Shown piece after piece: positions 11,403-21,601 of a stretch of 64,000 nt of DNA (position 1 is its first letter; every line of letters starts with the position of its first letter). The position numbers were made by a program, and so were the translations under genes. The stretch comes from Heligmosomoides polygyrus polygyrus (lineage: Eukaryota > Nematoda > Chromadorea > Rhabditida > Heligmosomidae). Location of the stretch: assembly GCA_947396885.1 (NCBI GenBank), contig OX377202.1:13144001-13208000 (forward strand). Direction: 5' to 3'. The notes under the pieces are model-generated. The model was not told the origin of the DNA. It made no database searches and was given only the letters and a program-made list of their open reading frames with translations.

Positions 11403-12577
11403 GGTTGTTGCGGAAGCTCCCGCCATTTTCAAGACACCACATTTTTTAGTTTTACAAAAAAAGCGAAACACGTCAAGAAACGATGGGATCGCCATTTTTT
11501 CTGGTTTTCATTCGAAAAAGCCAGTCAGTCAGTGTTCCATGCTCTCCTCGTCATCGAACGTTTTTCCTTGCATGGCATTGGAGAAAGACGGAAAAGGGTG
11601 GTAGTCTGTTGGTGCATTATCTGGACTGTACGGTGGGTTAGGCAGCACTTTCCACCCAAGTTCGAGAAGCTTTTAGCGAGTCATTTTTGCAATGTGTGGT
11701 TGAGCATTGGCGTGCAAGAATCGGATGTGCCATGGTTCGACCATTTGTCTGTGATCTCGGCAGCCAGTCTATCCAGCTGCTGACAGTACAAGTCCGCTGT
11801 TAGAGGTTCGTTAGGGGCCAGCAGCTCGTAGTAGATGACACCTTTGTAATCCCACCAAGCAGAAAGCATGGTCTTCGACGGGTGAGGACCCTCCTTTGGC
11901 TGAGGCTCAGGCTGCTCACTCTTGTCAACCCAGTGTCTGCTCCTCTTGATGTTGGCGTACAGACACCACTTCTCATCTCCTGTGATGATGGACTTCAGCC
12001 AACTGTCTGTGCGCTTGTACGAAAGTGATTGAATGGCCACCTCAGCACGTCGCTGGTGGTCGCGTTCGGTGAGGTCATGGGGAGCCCACTGTGGCAACCT
12101 GTGCACCTTACCCAGTTGATGGTAGGTACCTGGCATAGTGCACGCTCAAGTCCTGCACAAGTTCACGACTAGTCCCCCGTCGGTCCGATTCCACCAGCTG
12201 TCGCGATCGGTCGTTGTTGACGTCGGATTCACGTCCTGACCTGAACGAATCTTGAAGGTTAAACTCACCTTTGCAAAGGCGTGCGAACCATTCGCGTGCA
12301 GTGCGATCGGACACTATGCCGTCCCCGAAGGCACCACTGATGCGACGACAGGAAGCGGTTGCTGACTCACCAAATTTGAAGTCAAGCAGTAAGAGACCTC
12401 GGATGTACTCCTTTGAAAGCTCCATTTTTCTAGAAGGAGTTACGCAAGAGTGAGTAGCTAGCAATAATAGCTAAACTTATACATACCTGATCTCTTTATG
12501 TGAACACAAGGTAGCTATCAGGTAGCGTTAGTGGGAAAAAGCACATTCAAAAAATGGCGGGAACTTTCGCAACAAGC
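11403..12577 (-). mobile_element. mariner element 2 with both terminal repeats, inactive
   Basis: Terminal inverted repeats of about 27 bp: GGTTGTTGCGGAAGCTCCCG at 11403 and the complement of CGGGAACTTTCGCAACAAGC at the right, each next to a TA dinucleotide, the mariner target duplication. The minus-strand transposase starts at MELSKEYIRGLLLLDFKFG (about 12424) with the HTH region, is frameshifted near 12110, then reads WAPHDLTERDHQRRAE, IITGDEKWCLYANIKRSRHW (first Asp) and TMLSAWWDYKGVIYYELL. After another shift HANAQPH stands where HDNARPH is expected, so the second catalytic Asp is lost. The third (PPYSPDNAPTDYH) is kept. At least two frameshifts and two stops make it defective. Confidence 0.9.
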
Positions 12578-12951
12578 TAAAATTTATTTACTTATTTATT
12601 ACAAGGCACGGATCATAATCACATGCGGTAAGATTGTAACAACAACACGCTCAATTAGGAAGAAAGAGTTGAGCGACTGAGCAACGAAAGAAACGAAACG
12701 AAACAAGCCTAACGAAAACTTAGTGTAATTAGAGGTTTGGAAGAAGGCAGTGGCATCTTAGCAATGTTCTCGTTCTCAGAAAGCAGTATGCTGAGCATCT
12801 TTTGGACAAGGTCCTCTTTCATATGGGATTTTTCAATATCCATTCCCAACCATCCCATTCCTTAAGCACTTCGTCCTAGAGTGGTACTTACATTCGATTT
12901 CAGTTTAGAAGACTAACTAGACCTCTAGTAATCACCTGTGTCACTTTTCAT
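12578..12951. other. Spacer between mariner 2 and SINE
   Basis: No gene. A degenerate GAAAC/GAAACG repeat occurs at about 12683-12712. Confidence 0.3.
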
Positions 12952-13232
12952 GGACGCGAGGTAGCATAGTAGGAGGACGCCGGGTCTACCACGCTGTACT
13001 AGGTTCCCGGTTCGAATTCTAGCCTTGGCCAACCGAGTGTTCCATCCCTCAGAAGCCGTTTAATTGTTACCAGACTGTCTGGGAAGGATATAACATTGAA
13101 TTCCGTCGGCTTGCCAATTGATCCGTAAGCCAAATACGCATTCCAATTGCCTCCACGACATCCCACAGAAGTGGAATTCTCAAAGCGCATCCCAAAAAAG
13201 GACTGATTAACGCCGTCCATTATACTTTATCC
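12952..13232 (+). mobile_element. tRNA-derived SINE, copy A
   Basis: Diverged full-length copy. Box A-like GTAGCATAGTAGGAGGA at 12961, box B-like CGGTTCGAATTCTAG at 13009, and the family body (CCAGACTGTCTGGGAAGGAT; GCCAAATACGCATTC; CCTCCACGACATCCCACAGA), ending in the TTTATCC tail. See copy H (40991-41292) for the family description. Confidence 0.8.
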
Positions 13233-13233
13233 C

Positions 13234-13440
13234 TTGGCACACGCCATCCCTTTGATCAACTTGCGCGAACAGATATCAACAGCGTCTCCAGTCACCCCCT
13301 TGCGCGTGCCAGAGTGCTCCAATGGGTCCTCCTCGCTCGAGACACGGAGAGCGTCATATCGTTCGCTCATAACCTTCACGAGGAAGTCCGACAACGCACT
13401 TTCCCCGCTTATGTGAATCAATGGAGGGGTCATAACACCT
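13234..13440 (-). pseudogene. RTE-like retrotransposon 3' fragment
   Basis: On the minus strand it reads a diverged version of the C-terminal tail found at 18162-18400 (DFLVKVMSERYDALRV, then a HWSTLARD-like segment). It abuts the SINE tail on one side and a plus-strand copy on the other, so the two RTE pieces are head to head. Too short to encode anything. Confidence 0.65.
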
Positions 13441-13442
13441 CA

Positions 13443-14245
13443 CCGAGCATCAGCAAGGCGGAGCGAATGCTGAATTCGATCGTGTATGTGGGAACGTTGG
13501 ACTGCAGCTGATTCTTACGAAGACGATGTTCATGGGGAACGGACAAGTTTCTGATGCACCATTCTCGCTCAACGGAACGAACATCTCCCAATGCTCCAGC
13601 TATGTGTATCTGGTTCGCGAAGTCAATAGTGCCAACGATCTTGTGCCAAAGCTGATCAGGAGAAGTCGGACAGCTTGGTGAGCTTTCAAGAGCGTCGAAG
13701 AAGTCGCGAAGAAGACGAAGAACGTCCGACTCCGTGCCCACCTATTCGACTCTGTCATTCTTCCTGCCCTAACATACGCCTCAGAGACCTGGGCTATACG
13801 AAAGCAGGATGAACACGCGATCAGCGTCGCGGAGCGTGGAATCGAGAGGACGATGCTCGGAGCGACACGACAAGTGAGAGAAGGCCTCCTGAGTTCCGAG
13901 CTTCGCCGACGTTCGAAGATCAGAGACGCTGTCGCGTGGGCCAAGTTATCGAAAATTAGGTGGGCCGGCCATGTGATGCGCTTCGCGGACACCCGCTGGA
14001 CGAGAGCCGTCACCGACTGGATTCCGCGGGATGTCAAGAGAACACCAGAGCGCCCATCAACGCGTTGTTTGGACCTCTTCGTGAAGGCCCTGAACGACCG
14101 ATATGACCCTCTTCGTGGCCCTTGAGCGAGGAGGATCCATTGGAGCACTCTGGCACGCGACAGGGACGAATGGAAACGCTGCTGGCGCCCGCTCGAGCAG
14201 GTCGATGATCAACGGGACGACAGGTGATACAGCCGACAAGTGAAT
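13443..14245 (+). pseudogene. RTE-like non-LTR retrotransposon, C-terminal RT fragment
   Basis: Plus-strand frames with shifts read [96 protein letters not shown], and end near YDPLRG then a stop. This is the post-catalytic C-terminal part of RTE-type reverse transcriptases abundant in hookworm genomes. The endonuclease and RT catalytic core are absent (5' truncation typical of target-primed insertion). It is very similar to the minus-strand copy at 18157-18846. Confidence 0.85.
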
Positions 14246-15225
14246 CGTGTAACTCCGATCATCTGTCCCTCGATTCCCCGTTGATCCCGTATGTATCCTG
14301 CCTTCATATAGCCCAGCTCGCTGAGGCGCACGTCAGCGCAGGGAGAACAGTGGAGTCGAATGGTTGGGCTCCGATTCAGACAGTCTCCTTTACGACTTTA
14401 TCGCCGCCCTAAAACTCTCCTTTCTTCCTGCCCAACTCAACTTTGGTCATTGGCCGTGACAAAAGGACCCTTCGTCCTTCGTGCTCAGTGAGAGTGAGCA
14501 TTAGAAGCACACCCAATAGCCATGAACATCGTCTCCATAGACTGAGCTGCAATTCACGTAGGCAAGAGAAGTCGACCATGCCAGACTTCTTGTAAAAAGT
14601 CGTTGTAATGCAGTGTGTAAAACCAAGTTTTCCCGTTCAACTTTATTCACATTTTTAGCTCGTTTTCATGCAGGTAAATCTCCAAATATTCTCATACACA
14701 ATATAAAAATCGATTAATGCAATAAACCACATCAACAGGCGAAGTATGTAACATGCAATGCATACTGTGTGGTATCATAAACTCAATATTATTCACCATA
14801 GTGATTGCATGCATGAATTTCATTCATGCTTGCAAGGTAATAATCTAAATACAATACCGATATATACAATAATACTTTAGAGGAGACATAATAGCAGGGA
14901 GAAACAACGCTTAATGGTTACAAGGCATTAAAATACATTACAATGCACTTTAATTGGCTTATGTTAAGTGGAATAGTACACCATTAGGACATTACTAATA
15001 AGAGCTAGAAAGAAGCATGCAAGATTATAGATTCTTATGGCCATATTCATAGTTTTCGTACAAGTTTCGTAGAAAATTTATGGTTAGTAAATTTAAGGTA
15101 GCTACCTCCGTGCTTTTTTAAAGCACCAATGATTACTATCTATATCCATCTGATGGATATTCTTCAGGGTTCCAACAAATCAGATACCCTAACCCGTATT
15201 TGGCAAGCGAACGAATCAGACTAGT
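14246..15225. other. Lectin downstream region
   Basis: Starts with an inverted repeat of RTE-tail sequence (about 14246-14330). The rest is AT-rich, likely 3' UTR and flank of the lectin gene. No further gene seen. Confidence 0.35.
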
Positions 15226-16123
15226 TCAGAAACCATAAGCCGTTGGATCCCACATCTGATTGAGCAGGGTAGCGTTACGTTCGCAGACCGAGTAGAACTC
15301 CATGCCGCAGAAGTAGAACTGCGCGTAGCTGCTGTCCGAGTTGTAGTGAGCCACGCACTTCGACGCCGTGTTCCAGTCGTGGTCCGGAGAAGTTCTGAGC
15401 CATTTTCTGCAAAAGCCAATGCGTAAACCGCTATCTGAACAGTCGTCGGATGAACGCGAAAATAACGGCCGTTCTTCAATGCCAGTACGACGGACGACAA
15501 TGCAAACCATTGTCAGAAGTTGGTTTTCTGTGTAGCAGAGGACGACAGTCACCGAATTGTACAGAAACGCTTTCATGTCTACTAAAACACTCAAGAACCC
15601 ACATCTGACTTGCGTTGATGCCGCCCGGATACTTCCACTTCGGCCGATTATCGTCAATACCTTGATAGAGACCGGTCCAAGCCCAAGAATTCTTCGGTGT
15701 GCGGCTCATCACCTCGTTCTGAAAAAGCTTCGCCCGTAGACGGTCTAGTAATTCTTCCAATATCGGGGTAACCCACATATTCCTGCAGCGAATTCGCCAC
15801 GAACGTCGTTGCTCCTCTCTGAAGGCACATCACTTCAGCCCGATCGAAATGCATCTTCCACTTCTCGTAGTAGTAGCACGATTCTCCAATCCGTACCCAT
15901 CGATATGGACAACCATCGTTCTGCAAGGAATTCCATAGAATTCGGTCCAGAGCGATCCCTTCAACTGCTGGCAACATACCTTCGACGCCGATGCCTTGTT
16001 CGTCGTTGAAAGCGACAGTGCAAGGAAGACAACGTACGCCACCAAATCAGGCCTAGAATCGAGGAGCGTTAGAGGGCTGCTACGTTAGGAAGAGCACCGA
16101 TAAGAAACTTACTTTAGGATCAT
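15226..16123 (-). CDS. Secreted C-type lectin domain protein (5 exons, 174 aa)
   Basis: Reconstructed minus-strand exons: 16123-16113, 16052-15980, 15920-15777, 15718-15603 and 15406-15226. All splice sites are GT/AG, three introns are 58-60 bp, and the frame is open throughout. Residues 1-28 form a signal peptide (hydrophobic core VAYVVFLALSL). The single C-type lectin domain follows: CPYRWVRIGESCYYY, a W-x-A-type helix with FDRAEVMCLQRG, SWAWTGLYQGIDD and PKWKYPGG, then WLRTSPDHDWNTASKCVAHY and FYFCGMEFYSVCERN before TGA. Cysteines fit the canonical pairs. The EPN/WND calcium-and-sugar motifs are not evident, so sugar binding is uncertain. Such lectins are secreted in nematodes, with suggested roles in immunity or host interaction. 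It lies inside the GST array in the opposite orientation. The start at 16123 is chosen because the 11-bp exon is followed by GTAAGT and restores the signal peptide. Confidence 0.88.
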
Positions 16124-16156
16124 GGCTGATGGTGCAGGCGAGACATTGTGGGCCCC

Positions 16157-16163
16157 TTTTATA
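16157..16163 (-). promoter_or_regulatory. TATA box of the lectin gene
   Basis: TATAAAA on the minus strand (plus-strand TTTTATA), 34 nt upstream of the lectin ATG, in GGCCTATAAAAGGGG. The spacing allows transcription to begin only a few bases before the ATG, giving a very short leader. Confidence 0.6.
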
Positions 16164-16952
16164 GGCCACCAGGATGGCCTGTTGGCCGTCCCAGAGGCAC
16201 AGCGTGACCTCGCCTTGCGGGGTCAGCTGCCGAAGGCGCTGGCTGTTTCCCGCACTCAACGGCTCCGATCAAACTGGGGACATTCTGACCTCGTCACCAC
16301 GTAGACAGGTCGATTAAGAACAAACTAACGGTCATGACCATAGAAGAGAACTGGTGCAGGTGCCGGCAGGCATTCCTCAAGGGGCCACTCGACTCAGTTG
16401 ACAATGTGACTAAATTCTGGCTAAAACTATACTGGTCTTGATTAGAAATGGTGATGAGAAAATAATGAGCTAAGCTCAGTGAAAATCGGATCTATCCCAA
16501 TGGAGGGAGGCATTCCACTCTGATTCTTGGACAGCCGTGGCAAAACTGAAAGCGAGCTAGTTTACAAAAACGAATGAATTGACCGAATGACCGTAAATTG
16601 ACCAATGAGAGAACCTTTCTTTGCAATTCCCTGGCCGTGAGATACCATACGATTTACATTTGTTTCGCTTTTTTTAGAGATGCTCTCCACCCTCTCCCAC
16701 TTCCACTAGGATAGATCCTAAAAATCTTTTTGGATTTGGTTTTACCTATTTGTTGGGACGATCGTCCATTCTGAGCAGAACTCTCCATCATATAAAATAG
16801 AATTATAATAAAAAAATTATGTGTGGCTCCAGTTCAAAGTGTTTCGTGCCAGCAGTTCACTGCTAATTTTTAAGCCAATTCCTTCCTAACGTTGCACTAA
16901 GATCTAAATTTCATTCTGTTCCATTGTTTTCGAGATTCAAGCCATAGCACTC
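16164..16952. other. Lectin upstream region
   Basis: Presumed promoter-proximal DNA for the minus-strand lectin. No other gene, RNA or repeat recognised. Confidence 0.3.
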
Positions 16953-17088
16953 CAGGGGCCGGATTCATCAACATTTAAACCACAGGTATGCGGGGTATAA
17001 GGGGTAGAGATAATGTAAGAGAGACGCAGGCTTCATCGTGGGCATCTTTACCCTATACTCTAGGTTAGTCGTTGATGAATCCGGCACC
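16953..17088. mobile_element. MITE, GGATTCATCAACG family
   Basis: Left end CAGGGGCCGGATTCATCAAC, right end GTCGTTGATGAATCCGGCAC. The centre (GGGGTATAAGGGG, TTACCCTATACTC) is imperfectly complementary. 136 bp, non-coding. Confidence 0.75.
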
Positions 17089-18014
17089 AAGACACGAAAA
17101 GTGGGGCTTATTGGACTCACTCGAAAAGGAGTTTGAAATTTTAAAATTTTCCAGGACATCTTCTGTGGTTAGAAAGTTTTCAAAACTGCAGGCTCTTTAT
17201 GTTAGATAACATAGCATCGCTCAGCCTGGAAATATTTAAAAAAAAGTGCGTGGGTTTTAAAAAATGAGTCCTCAAAAACGCCCAGTGTCCTCTTTTTGTG
17301 AAAGATAAGAAAATCACCCAAAGAAGCAGCAGCAGACGGCACTGCTGTTCAAGTTCTCCTGCTCCATAACCTTATCTGACTCTAGCAGGAACAAAAGTGC
17401 GACAGAAAATCTGTAGTTTTTCCTAAGCAACTCCTTCTATCCATTTTTTGAATTCAAGATTGAAACCTTCCCTCGTTCTCAGTTAATCGAACCCGAACTC
17501 CTCCTTAAAGCCTAGATACTCTTCCGGCATCCTTATTTACTGGGCTTTCCGTGCACAGGATTGAAATAAAACATAATATATGCATGGCAGAATAGACCCT
17601 TTTGTTCACTTTTGGCAGACAAGTTATTTCGGCTCAAAGTCGGACAGCTAACATCAGAAACGGAGCAATAATTGCAAACATTCGTTAATCATTGCATTAT
17701 TTCAGGAAGAATCAGGCAGACATAGTGTTTTCTTATGCGCTTACACAGAATTTGGTAGTAAAATCAACTCTCTAACTATCGTCATTTTTTGTGCCAATCT
17801 ATTTGTCTCTAACCCCTTTCCAGACGAGTTTTCTTACTTGCTTCCGAAGGAGTTTGTTGCTCGACTGAACGAAGTAGCGTGAATCATCCCTTTTGCTTTG
17901 ACTATTTGTTTATTATTTAGTATTGCTGTCCCGAAGCGAAAATTCTGACGCGTCCTATTCATTGAGTAGGAGGATCCTATTTATTGAGTAGGAGGACTCA
18001 ACGGATTGCTCTGG
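17089..18014. other. Intergenic, nothing recognised
   Basis: No gene. A 22-bp unit TATTNATTGAGTAGGAGGA occurs twice in tandem at about 17957-17997. Confidence 0.3.
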
Positions 18015-18155
18015 CACGATACATGGTGGAAAGGTGGCGTTTCACGACCGCATGAATAATTCAACGATGAGAGGAAAGACAGATGTCGCTACTGCTCCTT
18101 CTCACCGATGAGTTACGGGAGGAGGTCTACGATAGATTCGTTTTGAGTGATATCA
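18015..18155. repeat. Direct repeat flanking an RTE fragment, left copy
   Basis: Sequence from GGCACGATACATGGTG through ATTCAACGATGAGAGG to GAGTTACGGGAGGAGGTCTA recurs at 18848-18975 in the same orientation. The two copies bracket the RTE fragment 18157-18846. Confidence 0.7.
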
Positions 18156-18156
18156 C

Positions 18157-18846
18157 ATGTATTACCCGTCGTCCCGTTGATCATCGACTTGCTCGAGCGG
18201 GCGCCAGCAGCGCCTCCATTCGTCCCTGTCGCGTGCCAGAGTGGTCCAATGGATCCTCCTCGCTCGAGGGACACGAAGAGCGTCATATCGGTTGTTCAGG
18301 GCTTTCATGAAGAAATCCGACCAACGCATTGGTGGGCGTCCTGGTGTTCTCTTGATATACCGCGGAATCCAGTCGGTGACGGCTCTCGTCCAGCGGGTGT
18401 CTGCGAAGCGCATTACGTGGCCGGCCCACCTAATTTTCGACAACTTGGCCCACGCGACAGCGTCTCTGATCTTCGAACGTCGACGAAGCTCGGAACTCAG
18501 GAGGCCTTCTCTCACTTGTCGTGTCGCTCCGAGCATCGTCCTCTCGATTCCACGCTCCGCGACGCTGATCGCGTGTTCATCCTGCTTTCGTATAGCCCAG
18601 GTCTCTGAGGCGTATGTTAGGGCAGGAAGAATGACAGAGTCGAATAGGTGGGCACGGAGTCGGACGTTCTTCGTCTTCTTCACGACTTCTGCTACGCTCT
18701 TGAAAGCTCCCCAAGCCGCTAGTTTCCTCCTGCTCAGCTCCGGCGCTAGGTCGTTGGTCATGTTGACTTCGCGACCCAGATGCACGTAGCTGGAGGCATT
18801 AGGAGATGTTCGTTCCGTTGAGCGAGAATGAGGCATTAAAAACTTG
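18157..18846 (-). pseudogene. RTE-like retrotransposon C-terminal fragment (long open frame)
   Basis: An uninterrupted minus-strand frame of about 230 codons reads [12 protein letters not shown] (outer frame), [93 protein letters not shown] and [18 protein letters not shown]. It is the C-terminal end of an RTE-type RT; the catalytic RT motifs lie upstream of the truncation. The intact frame implies a young insertion. It is not an independent gene. Confidence 0.87.
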
Positions 18847-18847
18847 T

Positions 18848-18975
18848 CCGATGGCACGATACACGGTGAAAAGGAGGTGTTGTTCTCGACCGCTTGAGTA
18901 ATTCAACGATGAAAGACAGCCAGTCGCTACTGCTCCTTCTCCCCGATGAGTTACTGGAGGAGGTCTAGATTTGTT
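18848..18975. repeat. Direct repeat flanking an RTE fragment, right copy
   Basis: Partner of 18015-18155, with small indels (TGGCACGATACACGGTG; GAGTAATTCAACGATGAAAG; GAGTTACTGGAGGAGGTCTA). Identity by eye is about 80-85 percent. Confidence 0.7.
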
Positions 18976-19209
18976 TTGAATGGTAATCAAGCGAACCTTT
19001 CATTTCTCTTAAAAGGAAGTTACACCATAGTTATGCTGAATGCCAACGCCTGCACCTTTGATGCCGATATAAATTTTTCATTAATTTTAATTAATCTCAT
19101 TAAAAACCACTTGACATAATATTATGCTCCGCTATGCTTTCGTTTTTTTTGGAAAACATTTTTAAGCCCTTTGCACTGAGTGTTCTGAATAATCTGCAAA
19201 GTCATTTCT

Positions 19210-19351
19210 CTCATTCTTTTGCATTTCATAGTGTTCTCCAAGATGGCTCACGATCTAGTTGGTGTTGCTTTTGCATTGTAAATAATTGATCACCACTATT
19301 ATGTTTTTCCTTTGTGTATTTGGTTTCTATGGCGCACTTTAAGTGCAGCAA

Positions 19352-19434
<83 letters not shown>

Positions 19435-19436
19435 AA
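19210..19436 (+). mobile_element. CR1-like retrotransposon 3' end with (AATA)n tail
   Basis: The stretch ending GGCGCACTTTAAGTGCAGCA runs into about 22 units of AATA (19350-19436). The minus-strand element at 37275-38292 ends in the same way (GGCGCACTCTTTGTAGTGT then TAAA repeats). I read this as a 5'-truncated non-LTR 3' terminus. Confidence 0.5.
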
Positions 19437-19689
19437 GGAAGTGCTCTTGTTCGTGTCCCTGAGGAACTCTCTAATGCCTTGGCTGCTTGTACCAATGTTG
19501 GTTCACATTAGTCGAGTGCGTCACCCTCTGCTCAAGAGAGGCTGGTCACCTGCGAAGACATTTGTACTACTTTCGTATTAGAGGTATGCTCACCGCGGCG
19601 AGACGTCTCCCGTTTGCGCACAAGCGGATTAGGTTTCAGACAGCACCAAGGCCAACCACGTAGGCGCTCCTTCCTACGGGAGTATCACT

Positions 19690-19990
19690 TGTATCACCCG
19701 TCGTCCCTTTATCATCGACTTGCTCGAGCGCGCGCCAGCAGCGTCTCCATTCGTCCCTGTCGCGTGCCAGAGTGCACCAATAGATCCTCCTCGCTACTCG
19801 AGGGACACGAAGAGCGTCATATCGGTCGTTCAGGGCTTTCACGAAGAAGTCCGACCAACGCGTTGGTGGGCGTCCTGGTGTTCTCTTGACATCCTGTGGA
19901 ATTCAGCCAGTGACGGCTCTTGTGGAGCAAATGCCTGCGAACGACACCACGCGCTCGGTGCACCTAATTTTCGCTGACTTGGCCAATGCG
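19690..19990 (-). pseudogene. RTE-like retrotransposon C-terminal fragment
   Basis: Minus-strand reading gives [45 protein letters not shown] and [13 protein letters not shown], homologous to 18157-18400. It begins in a frame-disrupted stretch near 19985 and lacks everything upstream. Confidence 0.8.
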
Positions 19991-20048
19991 ACAGCGATCT
20001 TCGAACGATGCTAGGAGCTGCGGGAAGTAGGTGAGTTTAAATGGTACA

Positions 20049-20238
20049 TGTCGCGTAGGTGAGCAGCACTGGTAGGTGGGAGCGCGCCAGTCAGCAGTAA
20101 CCAAACAGAGCGCAGGCCGAACACATTCCAGCCCATCAGGGTACAACTGTAAATGCCCTCTCTGAATGGCATGCCCATTCAATGAGGTTTGATTGGATTA
20201 GGCGTTCCCACCCACCAATGCTGCTCACCTACGCGACA
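20049..20238. mobile_element. 190-bp MITE, TGTCGCGTAGGTGAGCAGCA family, copy 1
   Basis: Perfect 20-bp ends (TGTCGCGTAGGTGAGCAGCA and its complement) extend with few mismatches to about 33 bp. The body matches 60295-60480 (GAGCGCGCCAGYCARYAGTA, CTCTCYCTGAATGGCATGCC). Non-coding. Confidence 0.82.
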
Positions 20239-20445
20239 TATCCGGATGTCACAAATAAGAAGAACGCATCGTAGTCTCAAAATTTTTTGAAAAATGTTTA
20301 AGACTCCGTTGCTCACGGTAGTGTATACATTTCAAATAAACTAAGACAGCTAATAACTTATACAGAAGTCCTTTGAATTATTCAATTGGGAAGTATAAAG
20401 ACTTTGTAGATAGATTGCGTAACCTTATACATATTTAATCTCATT

Positions 20446-20545
20446 GAACTAATTACGACAAAAGGATTGCCTAGATTCTTACGCCATATTCTGAACTAGA
20501 TTACGACAAAAGGATTGCCTAGATTCTTACGCCATATTCTTACGC
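20446..20545. repeat. Tandem duplication of a 48-bp unit
   Basis: TTACGACAAAAGGATTGCCT plus AGATTCTTACGCCATATTCT occurs twice in succession with one base difference near the start, indicating a recent local duplication. Confidence 0.85.
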
Positions 20546-20652
20546 TTGCTTAGAATAGGAGCATTGGTTATAAACACTATAAATTTAGGTCGCTTAAAAG
20601 TTTTAAAAATTTCGTGAGAGAAAATGTGAAAATATTTTTGTTTATAATACGG

Positions 20653-21600
20653 GTTTCACGTCAAATTGGACACTTTTCAAATCAACTTGAACATCTTTTA
20701 AGCAAGTTTGACACTTTAAAAACCAAAATGAACCTCATCCAAATTGAAGCGGGAGTTTTCCATATTAAACTAAAGACTCTTCAACGCGGTTAGAATAATT
20801 TTCGTTTGAGGCAAATTTAGTATAACTTTCTTTGAAATTTTTATTTCACAGGTGTGAATCTCCACGCTAATAGAAATTTTGCTATAAATCGAATAGAGAT
20901 AGGCACCTCTTAGACAAGGACATGGCGCAATCTTTTCTGGCAGTAAAGAAGGAGCCTTCCTGCCCTTTAAAACAAGCTTTAAACCATTGTTTTTCCTCAA
21001 GAAAATAGAATTTGGCGCAATGCGCGTTAGTTGGGTGCACTCCTGTGATGACGATTTTTCTTCCTCATTCTACTTCATAGCTTCGTATTCCGGCGGCATT
21101 CTACACCTTGGGTGGTGGACTACGCCAAGGAACACGTGCCATGTTTTACCGTGAGCTCTAAGTTGAAGAATCCACGCCTGTGAGGGAGATACTACCCTCC
21201 CCCATCCCTCCCCAACCCACAGAGCGCCGAGAACTTTGAGGCCACCATGGAGGTGTTATAAAAAAAGTTCATTTGAAGAAAGTGGCCAAATAGACATTAC
21301 TAACACTTGGTTAACAGTCTTTTCATCATATTTTTTCAATTTTTTCGTCTTTTCAATTACCAAATTTTAAAAATTTTGAACAATTTGTTCACTCATTGGA
21401 TAGGTGAATTAAAATTCCATAGAAAGTTACACCAGAATTTTCCTTTAACAAACAATTATTCTCAACTTTTTGGAGAGTCTTTAGTTTAGTATGGAAGGCG
21501 CTCGTTTTGGTTTGGAAGATGACCAAACGAGGTGGTTTCAAAACCGTTAGGCTTCTGTGTGTTGTCCAATTTGATGTGAAAATTGTGAAATGTGAATTGA
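20653..21600. mobile_element. GTCCAATTTGA inverted-repeat element, copy 1
   Basis: The left arm has CACGTCAAATTGGACACTTT, then TTAAACTAAAGACTCTTCAA and a TTAGAATAATTTTCGTTTGA block. The right arm has the complement (GAGAGTCTTTAGTTTAGT; TTGTCCAATTTGATGTG). The centre carries CATGGCGCAATCTTTTC. It is diverged from copies 2 and 3 and is followed directly by copy 2. Confidence 0.6.
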
Positions 21601-21601
21601 A

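Noticed and set aside
13600..14148. Minus-strand 182-codon frame
   Set aside because: Antisense shadow of the plus-strand RTE-like fragment; the same shadow protein appears opposite the 18-kb copy.
18083..18789. Plus-strand frames of 75-182 codons
   Set aside because: They are antisense shadows of the minus-strand RTE-like C-terminal frame.
19226..19495. Open frame with repeated FIYL residues
   Set aside because: It is translation of the (AATA)n tail of a retrotransposon end.
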